A stretch of DNA of 64,000 nt from Turbatrix aceti. Taxonomy: Eukaryota; Nematoda; Chromadorea; Rhabditida; Panagrolaimidae. The notes under the pieces were generated by a model. The model saw only the letters and a program-made list of their open reading frames with translations, was not told where the DNA came from and did not search any database. A program made the position numbers and the translations under genes. Position 1 is the first letter of the stretch. The number at the start of each line of letters is the position of its first letter. This document shows positions 13,083 to 23,980 of this stretch, piece by piece. The stretch covers positions 195,246 to 259,245 of the forward strand of contig OZ017770.1 of NCBI GenBank assembly GCA_963969345.1, read 5' to 3'.

Positions 13083-14570
13083 TTATAAAAGGAGGGAGCT
13101 TTCAATTTTTTGGTCATTTTCAATTATATTAGCCATAACATGAGCAACTTCAGTTTTGACGTAACGAATTTCGTCGTCAAGTGACCGTAGTTGCGCTGCC
13201 ATGGTCACGCTTGCGCTACCCCCGGTAATGACCGATTCTCGAAGTTCAGCTTTATATTTCGCAGTTGTCTTGACGCTGTCATCAATTTCTTTCAACATGA
13301 GATCGAAGTCTTCGACGATAAAGTCAAGTGAACGAGTAACGGGTCCAATGGTTCGAGCAATTAGTTGCAGCGATTTTTGAACATTCTCAATATCTACTTG
13401 CATCTTTTTTTGTTCACTCTGGTCGTAAAAATCAGTGGACAAAGAAAACGCGCCGGCCTCATTTTCCAGTTTGCGCGTGTTTTCAATGATCTTGTTGACA
13501 AGTTGGCCATGCTCGCCTTCTGTGAGTTCAGCGACGTTTGTACCGTCATTCAGCACATCCACCAAAACATCTTCGGCAGTTTCCACGATAAAATTCTCAG
13601 TGTCTTCATTCATCTCAGCTGCGTTTTCCTCTGTCAAAAGCATTGACTTGTCGAAGGCAACTGATTGTTGGCTGACTGTGGTGGTGTCGATATCAGTAAC
13701 TTTTGTTCTCTTAATTTTTGGCGGCGCGGGACGAGCTGCTGCTGTTCCTGGCCTACCCATCGCTGTTTGTGGTCTACCGGAGGAAGTCATTGGTCTGGTA
13801 ATTGGAAGCGGTGGTGGCTGAATTTCGACTTCAATTAGTCGTTGCGAGGGATGAAGGGTTCCATAGTCAGGTTCGTGATGCTCGCTGTCAGCTCCCGTTT
13901 CATCAGCGATACCACTATCATCTCCACCTTTGGAAGTTCCACCACTGGATTCTCGCTCTGATTGCGGAGGTAAGATGACGGAAGTAGCGATGAAAGCAGG
14001 GGGGTCTACCGGTTTAGACTTTGACATCGCCTTGGGTTTCCTTTCTTTTTCTTTGCTGCTATGCTTCGACTTTTTTGTTTTGACGTCATTGGAGGATGAT
14101 TTGTGGCTTGACGATTTCGATTTGTGATGTTTTACATTGTCTTCTTCATTTTTTGAATCTTGATATTTTTCTTTAGAACTTTTAGATTTAGATTTCTCGC
14201 GTTTAGATGATTTGTGAGACATTGAAGCGGCAGCTGCAGTAGCCAATTTTTGAAGCAATAAATTGGTCAATTCGGGCTCTTTACCAGCAACAATTTTAGC
14301 AGCTTTTACGTCATTCAGTGAGCCGTCGTCGTTAAGCAATCCAATAACTTTATTGAGAAAATCTACCTTAGAGGTTTTATTTTCGGCCGCTTTTGCGCTA
14401 TCCAAGTCGTCGGAAGTAAAGTCATTTTTTAAAAAACCAGTAGTTTGGATAACTTCCCGTACAATATCATGAATAAAACGGAATGGAGGTCGTTGTAACA
14501 AAGAATCTGTTAGTTGAGGTTTTGATATCAATGGTTGATAAAGTTGTTGAGTTTGGGTAACATACAACAT
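13083..14570 (-). CDS. dyf-11: TRAF3-interacting protein 1 / IFT54 (DYF-11, MIP-T3)
   Basis: This is an intraflagellar transport complex B subunit that binds tubulin and is needed to build sensory cilia. The N-terminal 100 or so residues show the family signature: LLQRPPFRFIHDIVREVI, then TGFL, then KIVAGKEPELTNLLLQKL, the calponin-homology-like fold. The middle is a Lys/Ser-rich disordered region (HKSSKREKSKSKSS and similar), then a Pro/Arg-rich stretch. The last 200 residues are coiled coil, beginning near GPVTRSLDFIVEDFD and ending ANIIENDQKIESSLLL. The length of 495 residues is somewhat short for the family (the human protein is near 690), mostly in the disordered middle. The ATG at 14570 was chosen because the family domain starts about 20 residues later; an in-frame ATG at 14612 is possible. 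The frame has no intron, unlike its neighbours. Confidence 0.88.
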   Translation of the reverse strand: MLYVTQTQQLYQPLISKPQLTDSLLQRPPFRFIHDIVREVIQTTGFLKNDFTSDDLDSAKAAENKTSKVDFLNKVIGLLNDDGSLNDVKAAKIVAGKEPELTNLLLQKLATAAAASMSHKSSKREKSKSKSSKEKYQDSKNEEDNVKHHKSKSSSHKSSSNDVKTKKSKHSSKEKERKPKAMSKSKPVDPPAFIATSVILPPQSERESSGGTSKGGDDSGIADETGADSEHHEPDYGTLHPSQRLIEVEIQPPPLPITRPMTSSGRPQTAMGRPGTAAARPAPPKIKRTKVTDIDTTTVSQQSVAFDKSMLLTEENAAEMNEDTENFIVETAEDVLVDVLNDGTNVAELTEGEHGQLVNKIIENTRKLENEAGAFSLSTDFYDQSEQKKMQVDIENVQKSLQLIARTIGPVTRSLDFIVEDFDLMLKEIDDSVKTTAKYKAELRESVITGGSASVTMAAQLRSLDDEIRYVKTEVAHVMANIIENDQKIESSLLL

Positions 14571-15076
14571 CGTGCAGTAATAAAGCAGAAACGGATGGTA
14601 AAATATAATCAACTACAGCAGAGTATGCACAGTGACGTGAGAAAGGTGTTAAAAATGCCGCAACCAGCTTAGTAGTCAGCGCAACCGACAGCAGTTCTGC
14701 TTGTAGCAATATTAGTGGTAGTAGTGTGTGTACAACTACAAAGTAAAAGGTGGTAGGTTGGGTTATAGGAGTGCTGCCGCAAAATACAACTTGGTTGCCT
14801 GGCATTAAATAGTGCACATGAAACACGCTGGCGTGTGTGCCGCATGGAAAATTGATAATGCCAAACAACGATGCAATTATTTCAATTTTCTTTCAGGTAG
14901 TTATGCGCGTGTAAAAAGCGTTCAATTTTCACTGAATTCAGGATTCAAAGTAATAGTTATACGCAGAAAAATGGAACGAAAATTCGCAGCTTATGACAAC
15001 ACTAGATAATCCATCGGTATACAAATGAAGACGATACTCAACAAAGTAATAAACGTAGACAGAATAAAAAAATTGT

Positions 15077-18000
15077 TTAACTCAGATACAAAGGAAGTCC
15101 CTCATAGAACAGTTCCAAAGCTTTCGTTAACTGAACGACAAGAACCCTTACAGTGTAGGCGAGCAAGACATTGTAGTCATAGCAACGCAGGGTATGCACA
15201 TTTGACAAATTTGTCAATTGTCAAAACAAGACAGGTAAAAAACAAAAACAAAACAAAACCAGAAGAATCATCTGTCAATGTAAGATAAATAACATGACGA
15301 ATAAGAAATAAATTTAATAAATGTAACGCAAGATAACCCCCCCCCCCTTCAGCGGACTTACCAGATGATTTGCCAAATAAAGGGGTAGCTTTGAAAGAGT
15401 GTGGTGGGACGGGAGATCGTAAATGCATCGGATATGAACATTTCTACCAAGCCATAAGTAGATATGAGAAGGAAGATCGAGGCGCCGTTGGTAGTAAACA
15501 AGATTCCAAAAAATTATAGGATGGGAATCTCGAAGAGACGCGTTGGCAATTGCTTGTATGTCGCCGGCAAGAAGCGTTTCAATTTCGCGACGCAGCACCA
15601 AAGAACTGACAAAAGGGACCGAAAAAGAAAAGCAATCCGCAGTCTAAAACGAGATGTGTTCACTAAAAAATACATTTCGCACCAAAAAAACTATAAAAAC
15701 TTACATCAGTTGATGTAATAGGAAACTCAGGTGGCTCGGAAATAAACGCTGAATAAAAGCTAGTCCGAACAAACGATGTGCGTTCTTCAGTACGAATTTT
15801 CAATCTTGGCGCGAAGTACTTTTCACAACCCGGACACTTTGTATTAAAGTTATTGTCATCAAGCGAAAAGCCAGCAATGAGGTCCTCATCATAAATGGGA
15901 TTTAAACAATGAGGACACATGGTGCATGAGCAGAGTGTAATGTCTGAAAATGAATAACAATGACAAAAATGATTTTGTATGAAAAAATATGAAGAGCAAA
16001 CCTACCCAAAACAGTTAAATCTGAATTATCAGAGAAAACATCGGCCATGAGATCAGTCATACAGTAATCAATAGAACGTCCATTGATACCGTCTCTCGAG
16101 AAGGTATCGAAGACACATTCTTCGTATTCAAAGGTATCAAGAAAACTGGAACTTGCAGCATCACTTGTTGACAAGTTTAGATTGTCGCGTGAATATGACT
16201 TATTGAAATTTCGAACTTCGTTGACAAGCGTGTTGACACCACTTTTCTTAAACAATGTGTTTCCGTGCTGCGAAACAACGCCGTATCCCTTCATAGCTTG
16301 TTTTCGGACTTGTCCAAAGAGAAAACTGAGACTCGGTGAGTTAGCCATATTGCTCTGATCCAAAGACAGTGAATCGACGCTATCGTTGAGAGACCGCATA
16401 TCATCTGAAACTAATTATTATAATGAGTCAGTGACTGTGAAATAAGCCTACCAGAAGTGTGACTCCGCATCAGAGTGGAAACCACAGGACTTGACGTAAG
16501 CTTCTTTAACCACGATCCACTTCCGGTTTTCGAAGACTTTCGTTGTGAGTTCACAAAGTTGGAATCAGAATGAAAAGGAAGTCCTGAATGATCTCGAAGG
16601 AATTTTTCACGACTTGGGCTCATGGTCGCCGTGCTGGAATTCTGCTCACTGTCTTCGTATACAGATGCATTCAGTGGATCTTCATCGTTTGCAGCCAGCC
16701 CATCGTTGTCGTTTGCACCCGGAAGCAGTGGAAAGTGCTTGATAAGCACAGACTCGGTGGCAAGTATTCTTTCGTCTTCATCATACTCGTCAATAGCTTG
16801 CGGAAACACCCGAGAATCTTCCGAGGTCGATTTTGTAGAATTCCGTTCAGTAAAATCTTCAGTGCCTACAGAACAGTAAGATTTGGCTTCTTCATCACTA
16901 GATGCCTTTGATTTGAAGCAAACGGTATCCCGTTTAAGGCAAAAAAATACGCCGCCCTCTTCACGATGTCGAAATTTACAGCTGGTCAGAAGCCGTAGTT
17001 TGAGTCGATGCCAGGCTGCCGAAGCTGTCAGCTGAACGTGGGTACAGCTCATCACAGCCCAGTGATAAATAGCATACGTCACAGCGTTCGGGACATAAGA
17101 TGCGTAATTCATCTCCTTGAGAACGTCAAAGGCAAGATAAGGATAACCGTATTCCTTGCACATTTGAATCACAGTTCGAAAACATACTTGATCAAAATGA
17201 GGAATCTTTCGATGACGCATATGAGCGAGCAACTAAAGATAAGAAAATTAGTATCAGCTGTACTATGATGAAAAAATGACTCACCCAAATCGAAAAACGT
17301 AGAAACTTCAGTTTGCTTCTAGTCAGCGACAATAACGATGGTAACTGAAGAAACCACAAATTGTACGACTGATTCAAAATAATCAGCGCCAGAAAAGGAC
17401 GAAATTCTTCCATGCGTTGGTTTGCAATCTCATTTGTATGACGAATTTCTTGTTTTGTTCTGAAGCATGTATACCGAAGTGCACCAGGAATAGGAGTAAG
17501 CGGCGTGGGATCAAATACCTTATTTGCCAGAACCCGCTTAATTTCATCAATTTCAAAGTATTCTTCAGTGAATGATCGCGGAAAGCCATTTTCGTACACA
17601 AATTTCTGGTTTGTCCCCTTCGGATCGAGAAGTTGAGGTGGAGACATGACTACAGTCTTGTTAACTGATAAAGAGTCGTCGTAAATCAACTGACAATCCC
17701 CATTTTTTGACACTGAAAAAACCTACTTTACGGTTTTCATCAAAGTTATGTGACTCACGTAGAAGTTTGGTGACGCAATCGTCGAAATAGGCATTGTAAA
17801 CAATTTTGTCCGAGAAAAAAGAACGCTCTTCAATAAAACGATTGAAATATTGAGTTTCAACAAATCGAGTATAAAAATCAGACGGATACTCCTCTCGACT
17901 CCTCACAAATCCGCCGACGTCAAATCGAGAAGCAATATCCGTGACATTCGACTGATGTGGTGCTTTAACAATTGGCCTGAGGTATTGAACATATCCAGTC

Positions 18001-19949
18001 ATGATGGAGCACATAAACTTGAGAAATGCTTCTCGTAATTGTGTTTCGTAAATTGACAGACGATGATGATGCTGCGAATGACCCTCGACGACAGCATCCG
18101 CAAGTTTTTCTCTGCGCAGTTTCTCAAGATGAGTTTCGTCATCAGAAATACGTTTTGTGATGCGTAGCAAATCAGCACGAAGTTTCTTGGTCGGGCTCTT
18201 GGGGAGAACGGTTTTTGAAAAACACCTTTGATTCGATTTTCGGATGGTAGACGTATCGATATCAAGACAGGTCACATCGGGTGGAGGATCTTCGAATAGG
18301 TCAAAGTAGTGAGAGTCGACTCCAGCAATAAACGACATCGGGGCGTGGAGGACGTCAGCAAGCGGAAGTGGACACTGTGGGATGTAAGGACACTGCCAGT
18401 GAAAAGGAAACATAATAGCACATAAAGTCTCCGAAACGATAGACAACATCCAAGGTCGCAAGGAATGAAGAAGAATCTGAAGACAGGTTAATCAAGCATT
18501 CGTCAAAAAAAAGTTATAAAAACACAAACGTACCTTTTGTTCCAGCAAAACAAGTGAGGCAATATAAAGAAAGTTGTCCACCCCCAAAGCCTTAAGAACA
18601 TCTACGAAACTGGCACCAGATAGAGGAAACTGACTATTGTCGTAATTTTCAAACGCAATCATCTCGTTGCTAAGCTGAACCAAGATTCGTGGCTTTGAGG
18701 GTGTTGGGAAAGGAACCTCCATCATCAGGTGCGAAATATAGCGTTCAATCGGAACATCATGCTGAATGTTGGAATTCGACATATAGTAAAGGTGATTGAG
18801 AAACTGTCGAAAATTATTAAAAAATGGATGAAACGAAACAATACAAATTGACTTATTGACGAAAAGTAGTTGCTTGCCGTTGTCTTCGGAGTCAATGCTT
18901 TCAGCAGCATCCACGGCAGCAGGCGCACCCTCATCAGATTGCTGAGAAACATCGTCGTTCAATCCTAATTGATCTTTTTGATGCCCACTCAATTCCTTTG
19001 TATAGGTTTCATAAAACGTCAGAGAAGCACCGTAAAACTTCTTTCCGAGCGCGTCAGTCAAGACACAGGTGCTAAAGTCCGGCTTTGGTAGCTCACATTT
19101 TTCGCTCCAACATTCTATTAATGCTCCCATGGGAAGACAAAACATCGCCACGTTCTGGGTTAACGCTTGCTGTTCACCGATCGGCTTTGGAAAACAATCT
19201 AATACCATTGGCTTGTAGGCAATGCGACGACAGCTTGGTTGTGCCTTTTTATAGCAGACGTAAACATCAGATCCGACAATTCCCTAAAGTTGCCAGAGTA
19301 AGACAAGGAACAACAACTTAATTACCTTACCTTATTCAAATTTTTATTGAGTTTATAGTAAGTATGAGGAGGAGTCTCGCCCTTACTCGTAATAATAACG
19401 GCAATATCCATTACCACAAGCTCATGAGGAGGTGCATTCTTCTTACACCGACGATACGTAAAGTACATTGCTTCGGACGTATTACAAATGTTCGCTTTGA
19501 GGCCTTTCGGCGAAAAAGCTAACACCGTTGAGTCTTCCATTGCACGCTCCTTCTTACTTTCATCCATGATGCCGATGTCACCCAATGGTGCTTTGTCAAA
19601 GCCGCGCCTGTAACAGAGAAAAGCCGGAGCCGCTCTGAGAGCTCCATTGTTAAGATTAGCATCCGATCCCGACGGAGTTGACATCAAGCAATGAAAGTCT
19701 TTAGGTGCCTAAAAAACATTTGCGTCAATAAAAAAGTAAACAACAAATTTTTTTATAAAAAAATATACTCACGGTTTCGCCGCGAGTGGGAAATATAACC
19801 ATGATATCCGTGATAGGAGCAAGCGTACTGGCCGGCTTGTTGGCCAACTCATGACCTACCGGTGTGAGCTCCTCTGCATCGTCGTTTAAACCAGCAACAA
19901 TAAAGTACTCAAATAATTGTCGTTCATCATCATTACTAGGAAGATTCAT
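15077..19949 (-). CDS. DENND4: DENN domain protein of the DENND4/Crag family
   Basis: DENND4 proteins are guanine nucleotide exchange factors for Rab10-type GTPases in membrane traffic. The first exons are 19949-19773 and 19708-19331, with the next starting at 19283; all are in phase. Protein order: an N-terminal MABP-like region ([34 protein letters not shown]), uDENN and cDENN parts ([13 protein letters not shown] near 19200; [14 protein letters not shown] near 18330), a PPR-like helical segment (near 17000-17230), a Ser-rich region and a zinc-finger-like pair ([16 protein letters not shown] near 15830-15920). A tail with [18 protein letters not shown] near 15500 matches the DENND4 C-terminus. 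The start lies six bases after TTTTGCAG. The extreme 3' end is uncertain: the last exon may lie at about 15129-15077 or just after 15363. Only part of the exon chain was resolved. Confidence 0.88.
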
Positions 19950-20300
19950 AACACTGCAAAACAAATTAATCTAAAAACATTGTGTTCAATGCCACGACGC
20001 ATTCGTTACGAAAAAAAACAATTTTTAACAATACTGTTAGTACAACCAAAATACATAAAGCACATCAATCATAAAACATTTTGCTATGAAAACAATAAAC
20101 ACAAAAGAAAATCATTCATTGTAAGAGTTGAAAAAACTCCACGAGAATTAACGTTAACTTTTGCAAAGTGTGTCGAACGCATATGGGGAAAATAATACAC
20201 ATTCGTCGTGCCTGACTACTTTTTTTGTTTTTGCGTGCTTCATGTGGTTGCCATTAAGCGCTGTGTAAAAACGTAGTTAATTCGTTGACAGCGTTTTAGG

Positions 20301-20749
20301 ATGATTGTTCGTCTATTACCGAAACCCTTAAAGCCTTTTTTGAAGCGAATGTTCAGCTCGTCAATGGAAGAACTCAAGGGCACGGGCAAAGATGGAGAAA
20401 TCACGTTTGTTTTTGCTTTAGAGTGCCTTTTTGTAACTTACATTTTAGTAACATGGACATCTTGAAGTGGCGAGCCAATAAGCATAAATATGTTCGTGAA
20501 ATTGAAGTTGGTGGTCAGAAGCAAAAGTGGAACTACAGATCTGAGCTGGTTAAGCGCCATGATCTTGACGGCAGCCATCGCAGAGTCTGGATGGCGTTCG
20601 GCATTCTCATTGTCCTTGGTCTTTCTTCATTCGTCGCAGTAAAGGCAAACGTCATTGCGGGACGTCGACAGCAAATGCTTGAACGTGAGGCTCTTCGCAA
20701 AAGTCTGAACCTTGAAGGTGAAGATCGTAAGCGTATTGGCTTTGTTTGA
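20301..20749 (+). CDS. Small predicted mitochondrial single-pass membrane protein, unrecognised
   Basis: Two exons, 20301-20404 and 20449-20749, are joined across a 44 bp intron (GTTTG..TTTTAG) and give 134 residues. The N-terminus is Arg/Lys/Leu-rich without acidic residues (MIVRLLPKPLKPFLKRMF), typical of a mitochondrial presequence. A single hydrophobic segment follows near residues 83-98 (AFGILIVLGLSSFVAV), then a charged helical tail (RRQQMLEREALRKSLNLEG). The shape resembles small respiratory-chain assembly factors, but I cannot name a family. It starts 351 bp from the DENND4 start on the other strand, so the two may share a promoter. Confidence 0.7.
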
Positions 20750-20995
20750 ATGTTTTCCGCATGATAATCGTGAATGTTATCTGCATAAATTAGTATATTT
20801 TGTATTCTGATTTTTGCATTGCAAGACTAGCACCGGTATTTCATTTCATTCTTTTAGCTGTTTTTGTTGTTGCAAATGTTTCTTTTATTTGCTTGACGTT
20901 GAAACAATAAATTCATTACTAAAAATTTGCGCTAATATTCAAGGCCTTGGTCTATATAGCTTCGAATGAGGGTGCGCAAGTTCTGACCATGGTAT

Positions 20996-21287
20996 AAAAC
21001 GAGCAGGTAATTTAGGCCCACGGCCCGGCCCGGGCCTAGGAAGTCAGGGTTGGCACGGGCCGGGCCGGCCAGCTTAATCTTATTTTCCCACTGATGCGCG
21101 CAAAAACAGTTTTTTTGACAACAACTTATAAGAAAAGTGCAAAACAAAGGCAACTTCATTTTATTTAGAACATTATATTAATTGTTTTCACAAAAAACGT
21201 GTTTTTTCGAGTTTGCTTTTCAAACATATTCTTGTTTTGAGCCAAAACGAGCCTGATGGACCACCGGATTTCGGCTCGATCCGTTTT
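20996..21287. repeat. GC-ended dispersed repeat, copy 1
   Basis: This 292 bp sequence starts AAAACGAGC and ends CGATCCGTTTT. The outer part is built of GGCCC/GGGCC motifs and the AT-rich middle is nearly identical to 27590-27890; the shared block includes CTTATAAGAAAAGTGCAAAA. The ends are roughly inverted. No open frame and no convincing target duplication. It is probably a non-autonomous DNA element. Confidence 0.7.
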
Positions 21288-22023
21288 ATTCCCTGGTTCT
21301 GACAAAATAATTGGTTTTTAATAAAAAAAATGGCGGTTGTTTTTAAAATTTGTTTCCACCAACCAATCAAAAAAATGATTATTTTTGAACTCAGTTTGAT
21401 CTTGCAGCAGGTTCAAAGCTTTCGATTCTGAAGACGAAGTCAGAGTTAATGGATTGACTTACTTTAAACTGTTTATGAAGTAACGAGAAAAGTTTATCAT
21501 TTCGACAATGTATTCATTTGTAGCACCCCGGTTGTGGTGTCACAAACAGCATTGGTTTTTTATTTGCCAGAAGTTGCATAAAATAAAAAAAATACCGAAC
21601 ACCGGCAGCTGTAAGTTTTTTTTAATAGCGATATAGTAAATTATTTTTTCCTTGTTAACAAATTTTAACCATTACACCGGCCATTCGCAAAGTGAAAAAT
21701 GATCGCTTCGATGTACATTTTTACAACTAGCCAATGCAATCATTGACATTTGATAAAATCTTGAGATTTTTTTACATACACCTGTATTTTTATTATTTTC
21801 CACCGAACGCACAGCACAGTAACATTTTTTTCCCACAACAGTTTTTCGAACAAAGGTATGCGTGGCCAGGATTCACAAATTCGTGGTGCATTATTTTAAT
21901 TTAATTCCTATTCGTTAGCTAGTATTCGCATTTTTATAAGTGAGATCCATTTGTCTGAATCGTTGCCTTTAAGTGTAGATCATAATAAATAAGTATGTGC
22001 AAACAGGGTTGCGAAATTCACAG
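21288..22023. other. Intergenic sequence, no gene seen
   Basis: This is AT-rich sequence between two repeats. No exon or RNA gene was recognised. Confidence 0.5.
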
Positions 22024-22559
22024 GGGAATGAAAAAGGGGGACGCATCCAAATAAAATCCCCCGCATCCAAATAAAGCCATGTGCCCCAAACAGGGTCTAA
22101 AATGGAAAAAAACCACACCAAAAACGATGTATTTATTAATTAGCATTAAAATTACAACCCCATTTTAACATTAAAACAGGATCTGAAGCAGTGTTCCGCT
22201 CTGGCCAAAATCGACTCTCGACTCTGACTCAGAGTCGAGAGTCGAGAGTCGAAAGAGTCGACTCTTTCGACTCCGACTCCCAGAATCGACTCTTTGACTC
22301 CGAGTTAAAATAGGTTCACAGAAAATGCATCAATAAACGCCTAAAACTGCGTGCTTTCATCTTTAACGAGTTTTTATTTTACAAAATCAAAAATTTGGCA
22401 CCAAAAATGGCTATAAAAGTGCAAACATCAAAAGAAAATAATCACATTCTTTTACTTTTCTTAAATTTTTCAGGAGATGTTTGGGGAATTTTGCTGGGAA
22501 TTTGGCAGAGGTTAGGGGAATCCTCGGGGTTAACCGGAAATCCCATCTTCGCAAGCTTG
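22024..22559. mobile_element. Non-autonomous hAT-like element (long copy), TSD TGTGCAAA
   Basis: The 536 bp element starts CAGGGTTGCGAAATTC and ends ATCTTCGCAAGCTTG, an eroded inverse of the start. It is flanked by identical 8-bp direct repeats TGTGCAAA at 22016-22023 and 22560-22567, the target-site size of hAT transposons. Both flanks of the interior match the element at 41842-42229 (for example GCATCCAAATAAAGCCATG and AATAATCACAT). The long copy carries about 220 extra bases that include a GAGTC/GACTC array at 22209-22303. It encodes no transposase. Confidence 0.85.
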
Positions 22560-22568
22560 TGTGCAAAT

Positions 22569-22696
22569 CAGAGTTGTCAACCGAGCCAAAATGGCCGAGC
22601 CGAGCATTCGAGCCGCTCGGCCGGCTCGATGTCTGAGCCGAGAATTTGAGCGAGCGGCTCGAATGCTTGGGATGCTCGGCTCGGTCGACAACTCTG
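22569..22696. mobile_element. Short hAT-like palindromic element, TSD GTGCAAAT/GTACAAAT
   Basis: The 128 bp element starts CAGAGTTGTC and ends GACAACTCTG, a perfect terminal inverted repeat. Flanks are GTGCAAAT (22561-22568) and GTACAAAT (22697-22704), matching at 7 of 8 bases. The whole interior is a near palindrome of GAGC/GCTC and GCCGAGC motifs. Its target is the right-hand duplication of the preceding element. It has no coding capacity. Confidence 0.85.
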
Positions 22697-22704
22697 GTAC
22701 AAAT

Positions 22705-23980
22705 ATCAAAATTCTCCCCCCGCGCATTGGCATAAACAATTTTTTCACCGCGCAGCATTGTGTTGTTTGACTAAAAACTAAATAATATGATATGCTGTTT
22801 AAACAGTTTTTTATTACCAATAACATATTGTGATCATTATCATTCGTTTACTTCATGTTCATGCTCCTGCGTTTTCAAATTGATACTAACACCTAATTGT
22901 ATTCATAATTTGTGCGATCTCGATACTCTTCACTATCTCTCTAACTTTTTGTGATCATTAATTAAGCACGAGTAAGAGTAATAAATGAAATGAAATGAAA
23001 ATGTATTCATAAAGCGTTCAATGCTGTCATTTTTTGAATGATTACTCGTTATCGGGCAGAATTATCATGTTAAACGGTTTTAACAGCTGCTGACATATAC
23101 AGAATCGTATATGACAGGTGCTGCGCAAGCCTGTATTCCTCTTATACCTCTTCCGGTAATTTAATGCAGTCTTTTGCAATAGACAAAGCGAATACTTGAA
23201 TTTGAGACTGAGAGTGCCATACAAATGAGAGGAAGGAAATGAGCACACCTCCATAGAAAGCGGAAATCATCCAACATGTCATTTCTGGCAGGCCAGCATG
23301 CAATGTGTGTCTGCGCAACCAAGTCTGTCTTCTATTCAGAGGTCGACTGACTGGGGGTAGTCCGATTGGGGAACATTGTATTTTGACGATTGCGCAGGGT
23401 TCTTCAGCCAAACAACCAAACAACAAACTAACACACAGCCCAGCCCTCCTGCTTGCCATTCGGAGACGATTGGGTTTTTTTGTTCGCAAGCAACGGGGTT
23501 AACGGTGAAAAACGTCTCCAGCTTTTTTCCTCTTTGTCGTTTCAAAGAGTAACAAGACAGCTGGTGTTCTCTATTTCGCGTTTAGGTTTTACAGATGGCG
23601 CGGTATCGGTAATCGGACTCTGCTCGTTGCCACATTGATCTTGTCTAACTGCACGTTTTATGCTTATTGGGATCCGGTTGGGTTTGTTGTGTCACAACAG
23701 AAAAAAAACTTAATTTGACTCTGACCCCTTCCAAATGTAAACCATAACCATTTGCAAGTAAAAAAGCGTGTGAAAACGTTTTTACGCGCCAGAAATTCAA
23801 ATTGAAATTGCTTTGCAGGCTCGTTTGCGCGTGTTGTTGACCTCTAAAAACAGTAAGTGTAGCACGCGTAATTTGACATTTTGTTGTCTCTTTAGACACC
23901 TGTCAGGATGACTCTATGATTTAAGTCAGGTTCACATGATTATCGTGCTTTTTTTTTTAATTTTTAGTCAACGTCACTGC
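22705..23980. other. Upstream region of beta-catenin gene, no gene seen
   Basis: About 1.3 kb without a supportable exon. A T-rich acceptor TTTTTAG ends at 23967, 13 bases before the beta-catenin ATG. It could be a trans-splice site or the end of a 5' UTR intron. Confidence 0.5.

Noticed and set aside
22395..22826. Overlapping frames in and around the palindromic element at 22569
   Set aside because: They arise from the palindrome and GC-rich motifs; no protein family.
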